Below, in pieces: positions 37,065 through 48,033 of a stretch of 64,000 bases of DNA (the stretch's first letter is position 1; each line of letters starts with the position of its first letter). A program made the position numbers and the translations under genes. The stretch comes from Nitratireductor thuwali (GTDB lineage: Bacteria; Pseudomonadota; Alphaproteobacteria; Rhizobiales; Rhizobiaceae). The stretch lies in the NCBI RefSeq assembly GCF_036621415.1, contig NZ_CP030941.1, positions 744,001 through 808,000 on the forward strand, given 5' to 3'. The notes under the pieces were generated by a model. The model saw nothing but the letters and a program-made list of their open reading frames with translations. It did not search any database and had not been told where the DNA came from.

Positions 37065-38285
37065 TCAGGAAACGCTCTTGAGCCGCTTGCCCTCCGGATC
37101 GCGTTCGATGGTCGAGGCGATGTCCTTGGTCCAGGCGGAGACGGAGGGAATGCGGCTGCGGTCGACGCGGTAGGAATATTTCCTTGCAACGTCCACCACC
37201 TCGGCAAGCAGTCCCTCTGCGAGCGTCGTCGGGTTGAGGCCGAGTTCCAGGAATTGCTCGTTCCTGACCACGAGGTCGTTTTCCGGCGCTTCCTTGCGCG
37301 GATTGGGAAGATAGGCGACCCGGCCGCCGGTCATGCCCGCCACCAGCTCGGCCAGGTCGCGCACCCGGTGCGTCTCGGTCATCTGGTTGAATATCTTGAC
37401 CTTCTCGCCCCGCTGCGGCGCGGTCTTCAGCGCCAGCTCGATGCAGCGCACCGAATCCTGGATATGGATGAACGCGCGCGTCTGCCCGCCGGTCCCGTGC
37501 ACGGTGAGCGGATAGCCGATGGCCGCCTGGATGAGGAAGCGGTTGAGCACCGTGCCGTAGTCGCCGTCATAGTCGAAACGGTTGATGAGCTGGTCGTGCA
37601 GCCGCGTCTCCCGCGTATGGGTGCCCCAGACGATGCCCTGATGCAGATCGGTGATGCGCAGGCCGTCATTCTTGGCATAGAACTGGAACAGGAGCTGATC
37701 CAGGCATTTGGTCATGTGGTAGATGGAGCCCGGATTGGCCGGATAGAGGATTTCCTGCGTCGCCGTCTCGCCCGACAGCGTCTCCACGCCCACCGGCAGA
37801 TACCCTTCGGGAATGGCTGCGCCGACCGAGGAATAGCCGTAGACGCCCATGGTGCCCAGATGCACCAGATGCGCGTCGAGGCCGATCTCCACCATCGCAT
37901 TGAGCAGGTTGTGCGTGGCATTGACGTTGTTGTTGACGGTGTAGTTCTTGTGCCGGTCGCTCTTCATCGAATAGGGCGCGGCGCGCTGCTCGGCGAAGTG
38001 GACGATGGCGTCCGGCCGGTGCTCGGCGAGCCAGGCCTTGAGGACGTCGTAGTCGCGGGCAAGGTCGATGAGGTGGAAACGGATGCGGCGCCCCGTCTCC
38101 TTGTGCCAGATGCGGGTGCGCTCCTGGATGGAATCCATCGGCGTCAGCGACTGCACGCCGAGCTCCGTATCGATCCACCGCCGCGACAGATTGTCGACGA
38201 TGTGCACCTCGTGCCCTTCGGCGGAAAGATGCAGAGAAGTCGGCCAGCCGACGAAACCGTCTCCGCCCAGTACAGCAATCTTCAT
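37065..38285 (-). CDS. sqdB: UDP-sulfoquinovose synthase
   Basis: A 406-residue extended SDR enzyme. Visible: NAD loop LGGDGFVGWPTSLHL, the SqdB-specific DNLSRRWIDTELGVQSLTPM, THR-type motif GTMGVYGYS, and catalytic Tyr and Lys in YHMTK. Makes UDP-sulfoquinovose from UDP-glucose and sulfite, the head-group donor of sulfolipid. First gene of a co-directional run: sqdB, dctP, dctQ, dctM, GT8, epimerase. Confidence 0.93.
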   Translation of the reverse strand: MKIAVLGGDGFVGWPTSLHLSAEGHEVHIVDNLSRRWIDTELGVQSLTPMDSIQERTRIWHKETGRRIRFHLIDLARDYDVLKAWLAEHRPDAIVHFAEQRAAPYSMKSDRHKNYTVNNNVNATHNLLNAMVEIGLDAHLVHLGTMGVYGYSSVGAAIPEGYLPVGVETLSGETATQEILYPANPGSIYHMTKCLDQLLFQFYAKNDGLRITDLHQGIVWGTHTRETRLHDQLINRFDYDGDYGTVLNRFLIQAAIGYPLTVHGTGGQTRAFIHIQDSVRCIELALKTAPQRGEKVKIFNQMTETHRVRDLAELVAGMTGGRVAYLPNPRKEAPENDLVVRNEQFLELGLNPTTLAEGLLAEVVDVARKYSYRVDRSRIPSVSAWTKDIASTIERDPEGKRLKSVS

Positions 38286-38506
38286 TTAGCGAATCCCTTC
38301 CAGCAAGACAGCCAACTGCTTATCCGGCATTTGTGACAACAATTCTATGCCGGGCCGATCCTGTTGAGAAGCGGCGGTATCGGGGAAGGTTCCCGCCGTC
38401 AACGGAGAAGAGGCCGGCGCCCGTGAGGGCACCGGCCGGCGGTGGCTGCGTTGGGAGGGAAAGGACGGGGTCGGGACGCAGCCAGCGCGTTCAGGACCTC
38501 CTTTCG

Positions 38507-38833
38507 TTACAGGCGGCAGTAATGGCGGTATCCGTCGTAGCCCAGATAGGTGTCGCTGTAGGGATCGTAGGACCGGTAGCGGGCGGCGCATCGGGCCACA
38601 TGCGCGTTCCAGCCATAGCCGCCGCCCACATGATGGTGGCCGGGGTGGCCGTGGTGGCGGTGGGCGGACCCGACGATCAGGCCGCCGACGATGAGCCCGC
38701 CGACCCCGGCGATGGCGGCGGCTTCGGCCGGCGACAGGCCGCCCGCCCGGCTTTCCTGCACCGCGCCGCCGAGGGCGGTGGCGGCAATGGCTGCGGCCAG
38801 CAGGCCGGCGGTGATCTTGCTCTTGAAGTTCAT
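38507..38833 (-). CDS. BA14K-family small secreted protein
   Basis: A 108-residue protein with a Sec signal (ends ESRAGG), a hydrophobic glycine-rich segment (VGGLIVGGLIVG), a histidine-rich stretch and the BA14K C-terminus with CAARYRSYDP, TYLGYDG and a final cysteine. Family knowledge: named after a Brucella immunoreactive protein; function unknown. A second member lies at 51897. Confidence 0.85.
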   Translation of the reverse strand: MNFKSKITAGLLAAAIAATALGGAVQESRAGGLSPAEAAAIAGVGGLIVGGLIVGSAHRHHGHPGHHHVGGGYGWNAHVARCAARYRSYDPYSDTYLGYDGYRHYCRL

Positions 38834-39051
38834 GGCGTTTCTCCTTCGGTTTCAGGCATTCGATGACCGTCTGTCGGCCCGGCCGCGAGAAAGGTTCATC
38901 CGCTTCGCCATTATTTTTGAAGATTCTTCTTGACGGCCCCTCGCCGCGAATCAAAGCTTCATCGGGCGGCCACATTTGAAAGGCATAATGCAATCCGCTC
39001 GGTGGGAGAGGCAGGTTGCCAAGGGCTGCGTGTCGAAGGAAGGAGGCCCCC

Positions 39052-39297
39052 ATGGCCAGGTCTGGAACGAAGAAGCGTACCGTTCTCAAGGCTATGCGCA
39101 TCGAGAACGGCATTTACGACGAGCGGGACCTCACGGAACTCGCCGGGGCCGTCGATGCGGTCTGCGCCGAACTCGGCATCGAGCGCACCGACGTGGTTGC
39201 CCGCGAGCGCGTGGCGGGACGCATGATGCGCTCCTGGGCCGCCGGACGGCGCACGCCGCTCGGCCTCGTGCAGGCGGGCCTCGACGGCACGCCGTGA
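39052..39297 (+). CDS. Small basic hypothetical protein
   Basis: 81 residues, start MARSGTKKR with AAGGAAGGAGG in front. A helical stretch ENGIYDERDLTELAGAVDAVC and LGIERTDVVARERVAGRMM could form a compact DNA- or protein-binding bundle, but no family is recognised. Strong ribosome site and G+C-rich third positions argue it is real. Confidence 0.6.
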   Translation: MARSGTKKRTVLKAMRIENGIYDERDLTELAGAVDAVCAELGIERTDVVARERVAGRMMRSWAAGRRTPLGLVQAGLDGTP

Positions 39298-39341
39298 CGT
39301 GCAGGACGGGCGCCGCCCCGCAAACCCGGTTGTTTTCGCGC

Positions 39342-39371
39342 CGGTCCCTTTCGGCCCGGTCCCTTTCGGCC
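39342..39371. repeat. 15 bp tandem repeat
   Basis: Two exact head-to-tail copies of CGGTCCCTTTCGGCC followed by a decayed third. Lies between two hypothetical genes. A similar short repeated phrase is translated in the UvrB tail as [10 protein letters not shown], which suggests a shared repeat-prone sequence type. Confidence 0.8.
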
Positions 39372-39518
39372 CTGTCATTTCGCCCCGGCCATGCCGGCCG
39401 GGCGGGGGAGGCAGCACGGCTCTCATAGCTCCAGGGACGGCCTGAACCCGCCGAAGATCATCCGCTCGCCGCCCGACACATCCTTCCACCCATCGACCGA
39501 CGCGGGCGCTGCGCCGCG

Positions 39519-39914
39519 TCATCGCAGCCAGGCGCCGGCGGGCCGGTCTCCATAGCCGAGCATCGCCGCCAGCACGTGATGGCGCTCCGTCTCGCAGCTC
39601 CAGGCCAGCGCGAGGGCGAGCCAGGCGGCTTCCAGGCGGGCGAGATCGGCCGCGCTCCATAGCGGCACGCAGGCCTCGCAATCGCCGCCGATCCCGCCCC
39701 GGCAATCGCCGGTGCGCCGGCAACGCCGGTCGGGGCAGCGCGACGGCAGGTCCATGTCGCCGGCAAGCACGCGGAACATCACATTCATCTGCGCGCGCGG
39801 CCATGGCGGCGGCGCGAACAGGTCGTCCGGCGACTTCACGGGCGATGGCTCGGTCTCGAGCGCCTCCCCGAGCCTTTTCACCATTTCGCGCAGCCGCGGG
39901 TCGATCTTGTCCAT
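39519..39914 (-). CDS. Cysteine-rich hypothetical protein
   Basis: 131 residues from ATG 39914, with AAGGAGAACGAG before it. The central block has five cysteines, CPDRRCRRTGDC followed by CEAC, separated by 4, 5, 10 and 2 residues; this could bind zinc. The C-terminal third is helical. No named family recognised. No signal peptide, so probably cytoplasmic. Confidence 0.6.
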   Translation of the reverse strand: MDKIDPRLREMVKRLGEALETEPSPVKSPDDLFAPPPWPRAQMNVMFRVLAGDMDLPSRCPDRRCRRTGDCRGGIGGDCEACVPLWSAADLARLEAAWLALALAWSCETERHHVLAAMLGYGDRPAGAWLR

Positions 39915-40754
39915 CTCGTTCTCCTTTGGTTGAAGCTGGTTTCGTTGAAATCGGGCGGATGCCGCCAAGGGGCCATGCGGGGGCGCACTTCATCGCCGCC
40001 ACGCCCGCTTTCGCGTCTGGCCATTGATCCCTTCGACAGGGGTGGGAAGCGGGGCGCGTTGTCCGTGCCTCTCTGTGTAGTTTATGTGGCGCGATCAACG
40101 CGCCCCGCCGGCCGCTGTCCTGCATGACCGGTCAAGGAAGGTTCCCATTGCCCTTTTGGGGCGCCCAGGCTCGTCACTGAGACGCCTGGACCGAACCTCC
40201 CGCGGCTTCTCCGCGCCCTGCGTCCTTCGACACGCTCAGGACACAGGACTCCGGCCTGCTGCAGGCCCTCACATGCCTCCGGTACCGACCCGGAGGGGGA
40301 GGCTGCCGCCGCCCTCCCTGATCCCCGGTCCGGACCCGGTTCCCGCAAGGGCGATGGGGAGCATGATAAGGCAGGCCGGGCGGGTGGGGATAAACCGGCG
40401 GGAAGAAAATCGGAAAGGCGTGGCAGGACAAGGGCTTGGCCGGAACGGGGGGCGTTTTCCGTCCACGGGGCGGGTGGCTTTATGGGAATACCGGTGGCCG
40501 CCGCTGCCGTTCCGGCATGGATCCTCGGGTCAAGCCCGAGGATGACGAATGGCAGGAGGGATGGCGGCAAAACGCGGACGCCGGCGATTGGCAAGCCCCT
40601 CTCCTTCTCGTCATGCTCGGGCTTGACCCGAGGATCCATGCCGGAACGGTGCGGACGCGCGCGGCGGTATCCGCCAGCCCTTATGGACGCGAGCGGATCG
40701 CCGTGCCAAAATCGGGCCCGCGCATCAGCCGCCCGCCCGGAAAGGGATTTCCCG
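39915..40754. other. Long intergenic region made of dispersed repeats
   Basis: 840 bp with no gene supported. Fragments recognisable as common alphaproteobacterial intergenic repeats: TTCGACACGCTCAGG near 40218-40232, GGCATGGATCCTCGGGTCAA near 40514 and its inverted partner near 40640. Several open frames here only translate those repeats (for example as DPRVKPE and LGLDPRIH) and are not genes. Confidence 0.7.
40509..40648. repeat. Inverted pair of 40 bp palindromic repeats
   Basis: Copy 1 at about 40509-40548 and copy 2 at about 40608-40648 in reverse orientation match at all but one position, 59 bp apart. Each copy is itself a hairpin (CCTCGGG / CCCGAGG with a TCAAG loop). It is upstream of clpS. 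Confidence 0.85.
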
Positions 40755-41060
40755 ATGAGCGACACCGGAACGAAACGGCGCGTGAAGACCCGGCCCAAGG
40801 TCGAGCGCCCGCGCCTGCACAAGGTCATTCTGATCAATGACGATTTCACGCCGCGCGACTTTGTCGTGACGGTGCTGAAGGGGGAGTTCCGGCTCTCCGA
40901 GGACCAGGCCTACCGCGTCATGATCACCGCCCACCGGCGCGGCGCGTGCGTGGTGGCGGTGTTTCCGAAGGACGTGGCGGAGACCAAGGCGACGCGGGCA
41001 ACGGATGCCGGGCGGTCGCAGGGGTATCCGCTCAGGTTTGAGACGGAGCCGGAGGAGTGA
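40755..41060 (+). CDS. clpS: ClpS-family adaptor, divergent paralogue
   Basis: A 101-residue protein: basic N-terminal tail, then VILINDDFTPRDFVVTVL (N-degron pocket region) and MITAHRRGACVVAVFPKDVAETKA. Canonical ClpS has NDDYTPMEFV and H-x-x-G-x-A; here Arg replaces the Met gatekeeper position and the helix is altered, as in the ClpS2-type paralogues of alphaproteobacteria. Delivers N-end-rule substrates to ClpAP by family; clpA is not nearby. Start at ATG 40755. Confidence 0.85.
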   Translation: MSDTGTKRRVKTRPKVERPRLHKVILINDDFTPRDFVVTVLKGEFRLSEDQAYRVMITAHRRGACVVAVFPKDVAETKATRATDAGRSQGYPLRFETEPEE

Positions 41061-41127
41061 GGGGGCGGCGGGCCTTGAAGGTCCTTGCATGCGTCTGGGG
41101 ACGACCATCGCAGAGATGGACAGTTGA

Positions 41128-41499
41128 TTGAAAAGGGATAACCCTCAACTGCTGGCGGTTGCATATTCGACAAACCAGTATGCCGTGGTAGGCTTCCCTT
41201 GGGTTAAGGGAGGGTTTGAGCGGTTTCTCTCCACAGGCCTTCCAGCGCTGGCCGCCTTCATTGGGCTGATCTCGATCTATCTGCAGCACATGTCGATTGA
41301 ACTGCAAAAAGAAGGTTTGGAATTACAAAAGCAGAGCTTAGACCTACAGCGGCAAGACAGCAGCGCATCCGGCGATTTTTACCGAGATGCACTCAGATTG
41401 CTAGACGACCAAAAAAATCCCGTTCATCACAGGACCAGAGTCGTGTTCACTATAAGGGTAACCGCGCAACTGAGACAAAGCCCGGCAAGAAACCGGTGA
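41128..41499 (+). CDS. Possible membrane/coiled-coil protein, perhaps degraded
   Basis: Up to 123 residues from a TTG with poor ribosome site. One hydrophobic segment (LPALAAFIGLISIYLQ) followed by a coiled-coil stretch rich in ELQKEGLELQKQSLDLQ; the last 25 residues lose this pattern, as if frameshifted. Lower G+C than the flanks. Real status doubtful. Confidence 0.3.
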   Translation: MKRDNPQLLAVAYSTNQYAVVGFPWVKGGFERFLSTGLPALAAFIGLISIYLQHMSIELQKEGLELQKQSLDLQRQDSSASGDFYRDALRLLDDQKNPVHHRTRVVFTIRVTAQLRQSPARNR

Positions 41500-41613
41500 C
41501 GATCAAAAGCGCATCGAAACGCCGCGTTGAGGTCAACAAGAAGCGCCGAGATGCGCTCAGGGATCGGCGGCGCATGTTCCCGAGACGCAACCACCGCAAG
41601 CCCTCATCATAGC

Positions 41614-41766
41614 TTATTTGTCGAAGCTCTCAGGCTCATCTGACGGTGCTTTTGCCCCGTTCTCCATGATCTAGTCAAAGACTTCCTCGGACTGGTTTGT
41701 TTCCAGTACGCGGACTGCTTTGCGGAACTTATCTGCTTGACTCCTAGACCTTTCCGAGATTCCCAT
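41614..41766 (-). pseudogene. Small gene interrupted by an amber codon
   Basis: From ATG 41766 the frame reads MGISERSRSQADKFRKAV, then RVLETNQSEEVFD, a TAG, and another 18 residues to TAA at 41614. The style (KFR..AR.LE..E.EE.FD.) recalls small proteins I have seen in alphaproteobacteria that continue past this point, where FDE would be expected; a GAG to TAG change fits. Starts only 5 bp from the divergent DUF3800 gene. Confidence 0.35.
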
Positions 41767-41771
41767 CGCTA

Positions 41772-42593
41772 ATGCCTTGTCAATTCTTTGCCTATGTCGA
41801 TGAAGCCGGGGATGAAGGTTTCGGAAAGCTGCGAAATCCTGGGACCACAGGACAGTCACGCTGGCTTGGCCTTGGTGCGGTCATCGTTACGAGTGAAAAC
41901 GACCGTCTTATGCCGTCATGGCGCGATGAAATTATATCCCTGTTTCCTCAAAAGAAGAACCGCCGCGATCTGCACTTCAAGCATCTAAACCACAATCAGA
42001 GAGTTGCAGCATGCAATCTCTTGCGCGGGAAGCCATTGGGCATCTGTGTGGTTGCTTCGAACAAGGAGACGATCCTTGATAGTGAGGAAATATCGGTCTT
42101 TAAGCGGAAGCAGCATTTGTATAATTATCTCGTTCGCTTCCTGCTTGAGCGCCTCACAGCGGCTTGCGCGGAAAAGGCGCGCATTAATCGGAACGGACCG
42201 GCCAGCCTATTCGCAACGTTCTCTCGCCGCGCCGGGACCGACTATCAGAACATGCGCGAGTATTTCGAATTGATGCGAGACGGACGCGAGGTGATCCGTC
42301 CGGTGCGTTCGATAAACTGGGATATTTTTAATCCGGCCAATATTCGCGTGGAGAACCACGCCGTGCGTGCCGGTCTCCAGATTGCCGACGTCGCTACAAG
42401 CGCAACGTGCTGCGGATTGGAGCCCAACGAATTTGGGCACGTCGAACCACGCTATGCGCTGTCGATGAGAGATCGTTACCTAAAACACCGAAGCGCCATT
42501 TTGAACTGCGGCTTGACACTCATTCCACCATTAAACCGCTGCCCTCTCAACGACGAGCAACGATTGTTCATTCAAAACCTGATAAGAAGATGA
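41772..42593 (+). CDS. DUF3800-domain protein
   Basis: A 273-residue protein with the family's N-terminal motif FAYVDEAGDEGF, a central HFKHLNHNQR region and a late VRAGLQIADVATS, matching the RNase H-like arrangement of acidic residues proposed for DUF3800. Function unknown; members often sit in mobile or defence-associated regions. G+C is visibly lower than in neighbouring genes, suggesting transfer. No strong ribosome site at the start. Confidence 0.8.
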   Translation: MPCQFFAYVDEAGDEGFGKLRNPGTTGQSRWLGLGAVIVTSENDRLMPSWRDEIISLFPQKKNRRDLHFKHLNHNQRVAACNLLRGKPLGICVVASNKETILDSEEISVFKRKQHLYNYLVRFLLERLTAACAEKARINRNGPASLFATFSRRAGTDYQNMREYFELMRDGREVIRPVRSINWDIFNPANIRVENHAVRAGLQIADVATSATCCGLEPNEFGHVEPRYALSMRDRYLKHRSAILNCGLTLIPPLNRCPLNDEQRLFIQNLIRR

Positions 42594-43022
42594 CAGGCCC
42601 CCGGCCCCCTGGTGCACATCGCAAAGGATGCTGCTGCCTATTGGCAACTCGGGGTAGCTCCGGCGCTTGCCTGCCACTGATAATATGGCATAGGCACAGT
42701 CTCTTTTCAAGGGAAAGTTGGAAAAAGATATTGTGTTTCAAAGCCTTACCTAACCCGTTGAACGGAATCACATTTTTCCGCTCATTCTTTCTATAGCGGA
42801 TGCTGCAACTGAACAGGCTTACGGCAGTGGTCATCCTGGACTTCATGTCTGCGGTAGGTGAGTCGGCGCTCTTTGAAGGCCACCAGCATCCTAGCCGGGC
42901 GGCAAATCGCTTTCTCTCCCGCAAGGCGAGAGATAAGGCGCTGCGGCCTGCCGGGAATGACGGTGCGTCGGTTGGGCGGGTTCGCTATGCTGCTGGCGCT
43001 GAAAACGGCTGGGATGGCGGGC
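42594..43022. other. Intergenic region, lower G+C, no gene seen
   Basis: 429 bp after the DUF3800 gene. It begins A/T-rich (42700-42790 includes CATTTTTCC and TTTCTATAG) and becomes G+C-rich after 42880, which probably marks the edge of the transferred islet. No frame here has family features. Confidence 0.4.
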
Positions 43023-43523
43023 ATGAGATGGGTCGAGGTGAATGACCGGATGCAGCGGGGCTACCGCTATGTTCTGAGCGCGCCGGCCGGCTGCGATTTC
43101 CACGAGGGGTTCCGGCCCGAGCTGACGCCGGCGGAGATGCTGGCGCTCGGCGTTTTCTGCGGCAAATACATGACGGACTGCCGGGACGAGTTTCCCGCCG
43201 AATGGTTCGAGAACGCCAGGCTCTCGGCGCGGCGGGACTGCCGGCTCAACTTCTTCGGCGTCGATGCCAGCCAGAAGCTGAGCGTGTGGCGGGAGAAGGG
43301 CTGGATCCACCCGGACGATCCGCGCGGCTGGTTCCAGTGGTACTGCCGCTATTTCCTCGGCCGGCGCATGCAAGGCGAGGACGAGCGGCAGATCGGGCGG
43401 TGGAAGGCCATGAAGCGGCATATGGCGCAGCTTCGCCGCAATTGCGAGCCGGAGGACTGGCAATGCCGGCCGCGCCAGCGCCAGGCGCTGCTGCAGTGGG
43501 CCTATGACAGCCGAAGCTTCTGA
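43023..43523 (+). CDS. Conserved-looking hypothetical protein
   Basis: 166 residues from MRWVEVNDRMQRGYRYVL. Contains many aromatic residues (PEEWF-like AEWFENARL, HPDDPRGWFQWYCRYFLGRR) and ends in a basic helical region with two cysteines. Looks like a folded cytoplasmic protein; it resembles uncharacterised rhizobial and plant proteins in my memory, with no functional assignment. Upstream in-frame extension to 42858 is not favoured. Confidence 0.65.
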   Translation: MRWVEVNDRMQRGYRYVLSAPAGCDFHEGFRPELTPAEMLALGVFCGKYMTDCRDEFPAEWFENARLSARRDCRLNFFGVDASQKLSVWREKGWIHPDDPRGWFQWYCRYFLGRRMQGEDERQIGRWKAMKRHMAQLRRNCEPEDWQCRPRQRQALLQWAYDSRSF

Positions 43524-43544
43524 GCGCCGCGCGGAGCCGCCGGT

Positions 43545-46586
<3,042 letters not shown>

Positions 46587-46688
46587 CGGCGGAATATGGA
46601 ACCTCGCGCGCCTGATGGGAAGGGGGGGCGGAGGCAGGAAGTTGCGCCCGGCGCGCTCTGCTGACAGGAGGCTGTCAGGAAGGCGCCG

Positions 46689-47237
46689 TCAATCCCGGGC
46701 GCTGGCCACCGCCCTGGGACGCAGGAAATGCGTCAGCCTGGCCGCGGCGGGGCCGGCGCCGGCCCATCCGGCAGGAAGCTCGAAGCGGGCGAGCGCGGCG
46801 GTCGGGAACTTGGCGCGCATCGCCGTCAGCGCTTCTGCGTCGGAGCCCGGCCCGGCCAGCCCGCGCGCCAGCTCCTCCATGCCGGGATTGTGGCCGACCA
46901 GCATGAGGCGCGAGGTCTTCGCCGGGACGGCGCGGACGACGGCGAGCATCCGGTCGGCCGAGGCCATGTAGAGCGCCTCGTCGTATTGCGGGCGCGGCGC
47001 CGCCCCGTCCAGTTCCGCCGCGACCCGGCGCCAGGTCTGGCGCGTGCGCAGCGCCGCCGACACGACGGCATGATCGGGCAGCCAACCGCGCGCGGCGATC
47101 TCCGCGCCCATGCGCGATGCCGCCTTGCGCCCGCGCGGCGCCAGCGGCCGGTCGAAATCGTCAAGCGAAGGATCGTCCCAGCTCGACTTGCCGTGCCGCA
47201 TCAGGATCAGTTCGCGCAATCCCGCCTCCTTCATCAC
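46689..47237 (-). CDS. Histidine phosphatase, SixA type
   Basis: A 182-residue protein with the phosphoglycerate-mutase-like active site: LMRHGKSSWDD (His acceptor) and VGHNPGMEEL (second His). SixA-type proteins dephosphorylate histidine-phosphotransfer domains or other phospho-proteins; target unknown here. Confidence 0.9.
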   Translation of the reverse strand: MMKEAGLRELILMRHGKSSWDDPSLDDFDRPLAPRGRKAASRMGAEIAARGWLPDHAVVSAALRTRQTWRRVAAELDGAAPRPQYDEALYMASADRMLAVVRAVPAKTSRLMLVGHNPGMEELARGLAGPGSDAEALTAMRAKFPTAALARFELPAGWAGAGPAAARLTHFLRPRAVASARD

Positions 47238-47348
47238 TCTCCGCCGTTAGCACATAGGGGCCGGCTGGGTAAACGCATGTTATTACCCGGGTGATATTGA
47301 CTCATCTTTTACCCGGATATAAATGCGCTGGCCAATGGAGTGCGATCA

Positions 47349-47930
47349 ATGGATGTGGAAACAGCCGGCTTTACGGCCTTCGACGGCGAGCGCTGTGTTG
47401 CGCAAGGGGCCAAGCGCGATGTCGCGCTGAAGCTGAAACGCGACGGCAGAACCGAGAACGTGCTGATATTCGACGACGCCACGGGACGTCAGGTCGATTT
47501 CGACCTGACGGGAAGCGAAGCGGAGATGCTCGCCCGGCTCGACCTGCCGGAAGCGGCGCCCCCTGCCCGCATGGCCTCGCCGGTGCGCGGTCCGGGCCGG
47601 CCGAAACTCGGCGTCGTTGCCCGTGAAGTGACGCTGCTGCCCCGCCACTGGGACTGGCTCGCCGGTCAGCCGGGCGGCGCATCGGCCGCGTTGCGCAGGC
47701 TGGTGGACGCGGCCCGCGCGGCCAATGGCGACCGCGACCGTGCGCGCAAGGCCGCCGCGGCGGCCGACCGCTTCATGCTGGCGATGCTGGGCGACAAGCC
47801 GGGTTACGAGGAGGCAGCGCGTGCGCTGTATGCGGGCGACGGCGCGGCTTTCGGCAAACGGATCGCCGAATGGCCGGGCGATCTGCGGGCCTATGTGCAA
47901 AGGCTGGCCGAACCGGCTTTCGCCCGTTAG
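47349..47930 (+). CDS. DUF2239-family protein
   Basis: 193 residues from ATG 47349. The pattern FTAFDGERCVAQG, IFDDATGRQVDFDL, then GRPKLGVVAREVTLLPRHWDWLA and FMLAMLGDKPGYEEAARALYAGD is that of DUF2239, of unknown function. Cytoplasmic, no membrane segment. A dispersed repeat begins at its stop codon. Confidence 0.85.
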   Translation: MDVETAGFTAFDGERCVAQGAKRDVALKLKRDGRTENVLIFDDATGRQVDFDLTGSEAEMLARLDLPEAAPPARMASPVRGPGRPKLGVVAREVTLLPRHWDWLAGQPGGASAALRRLVDAARAANGDRDRARKAAAAADRFMLAMLGDKPGYEEAARALYAGDGAAFGKRIAEWPGDLRAYVQRLAEPAFAR

Positions 47931-48030
47931 AGCGCCGTGCGTCCCTTTTGGACACACGGCGCTCCAACAGTTTGAATCTACGCATCGTGCTTTCCGAAAA
48001 TCGATTCCGATTTTCGGGCCGATGCTGTAG
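47928..48030 (+). repeat. Stop-codon-abutting dispersed repeat, copy A
   Basis: Starts at the DUF2239 TAG. First hairpin: GAGCGCCGTGCGTCC / GGACACACGGCGCTC; second: CCGAAAATCG-ATTC-CGATTTTCGG. Matches copies at 52384-52480 and 61951-62053, all in the same orientation relative to the gene they follow. Likely acts as or near a terminator. Confidence 0.88.
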
Positions 48031-48033
48031 CTC

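Noticed and set aside
38959..40125. 388-codon - strand frame
   Set aside because: Spans repeats and two better-supported small genes in other frames; Arg/Ala-rich artefact.
40082..40849. Apparent - strand gene upstream of clpS
   Set aside because: It only translates known-style intergenic repeats and overlaps the clpS start.
41496..41612. Possible 38-residue basic peptide from a GTG
   Set aside because: No ribosome site, no family, lies in the decayed islet; composition alone is not enough.
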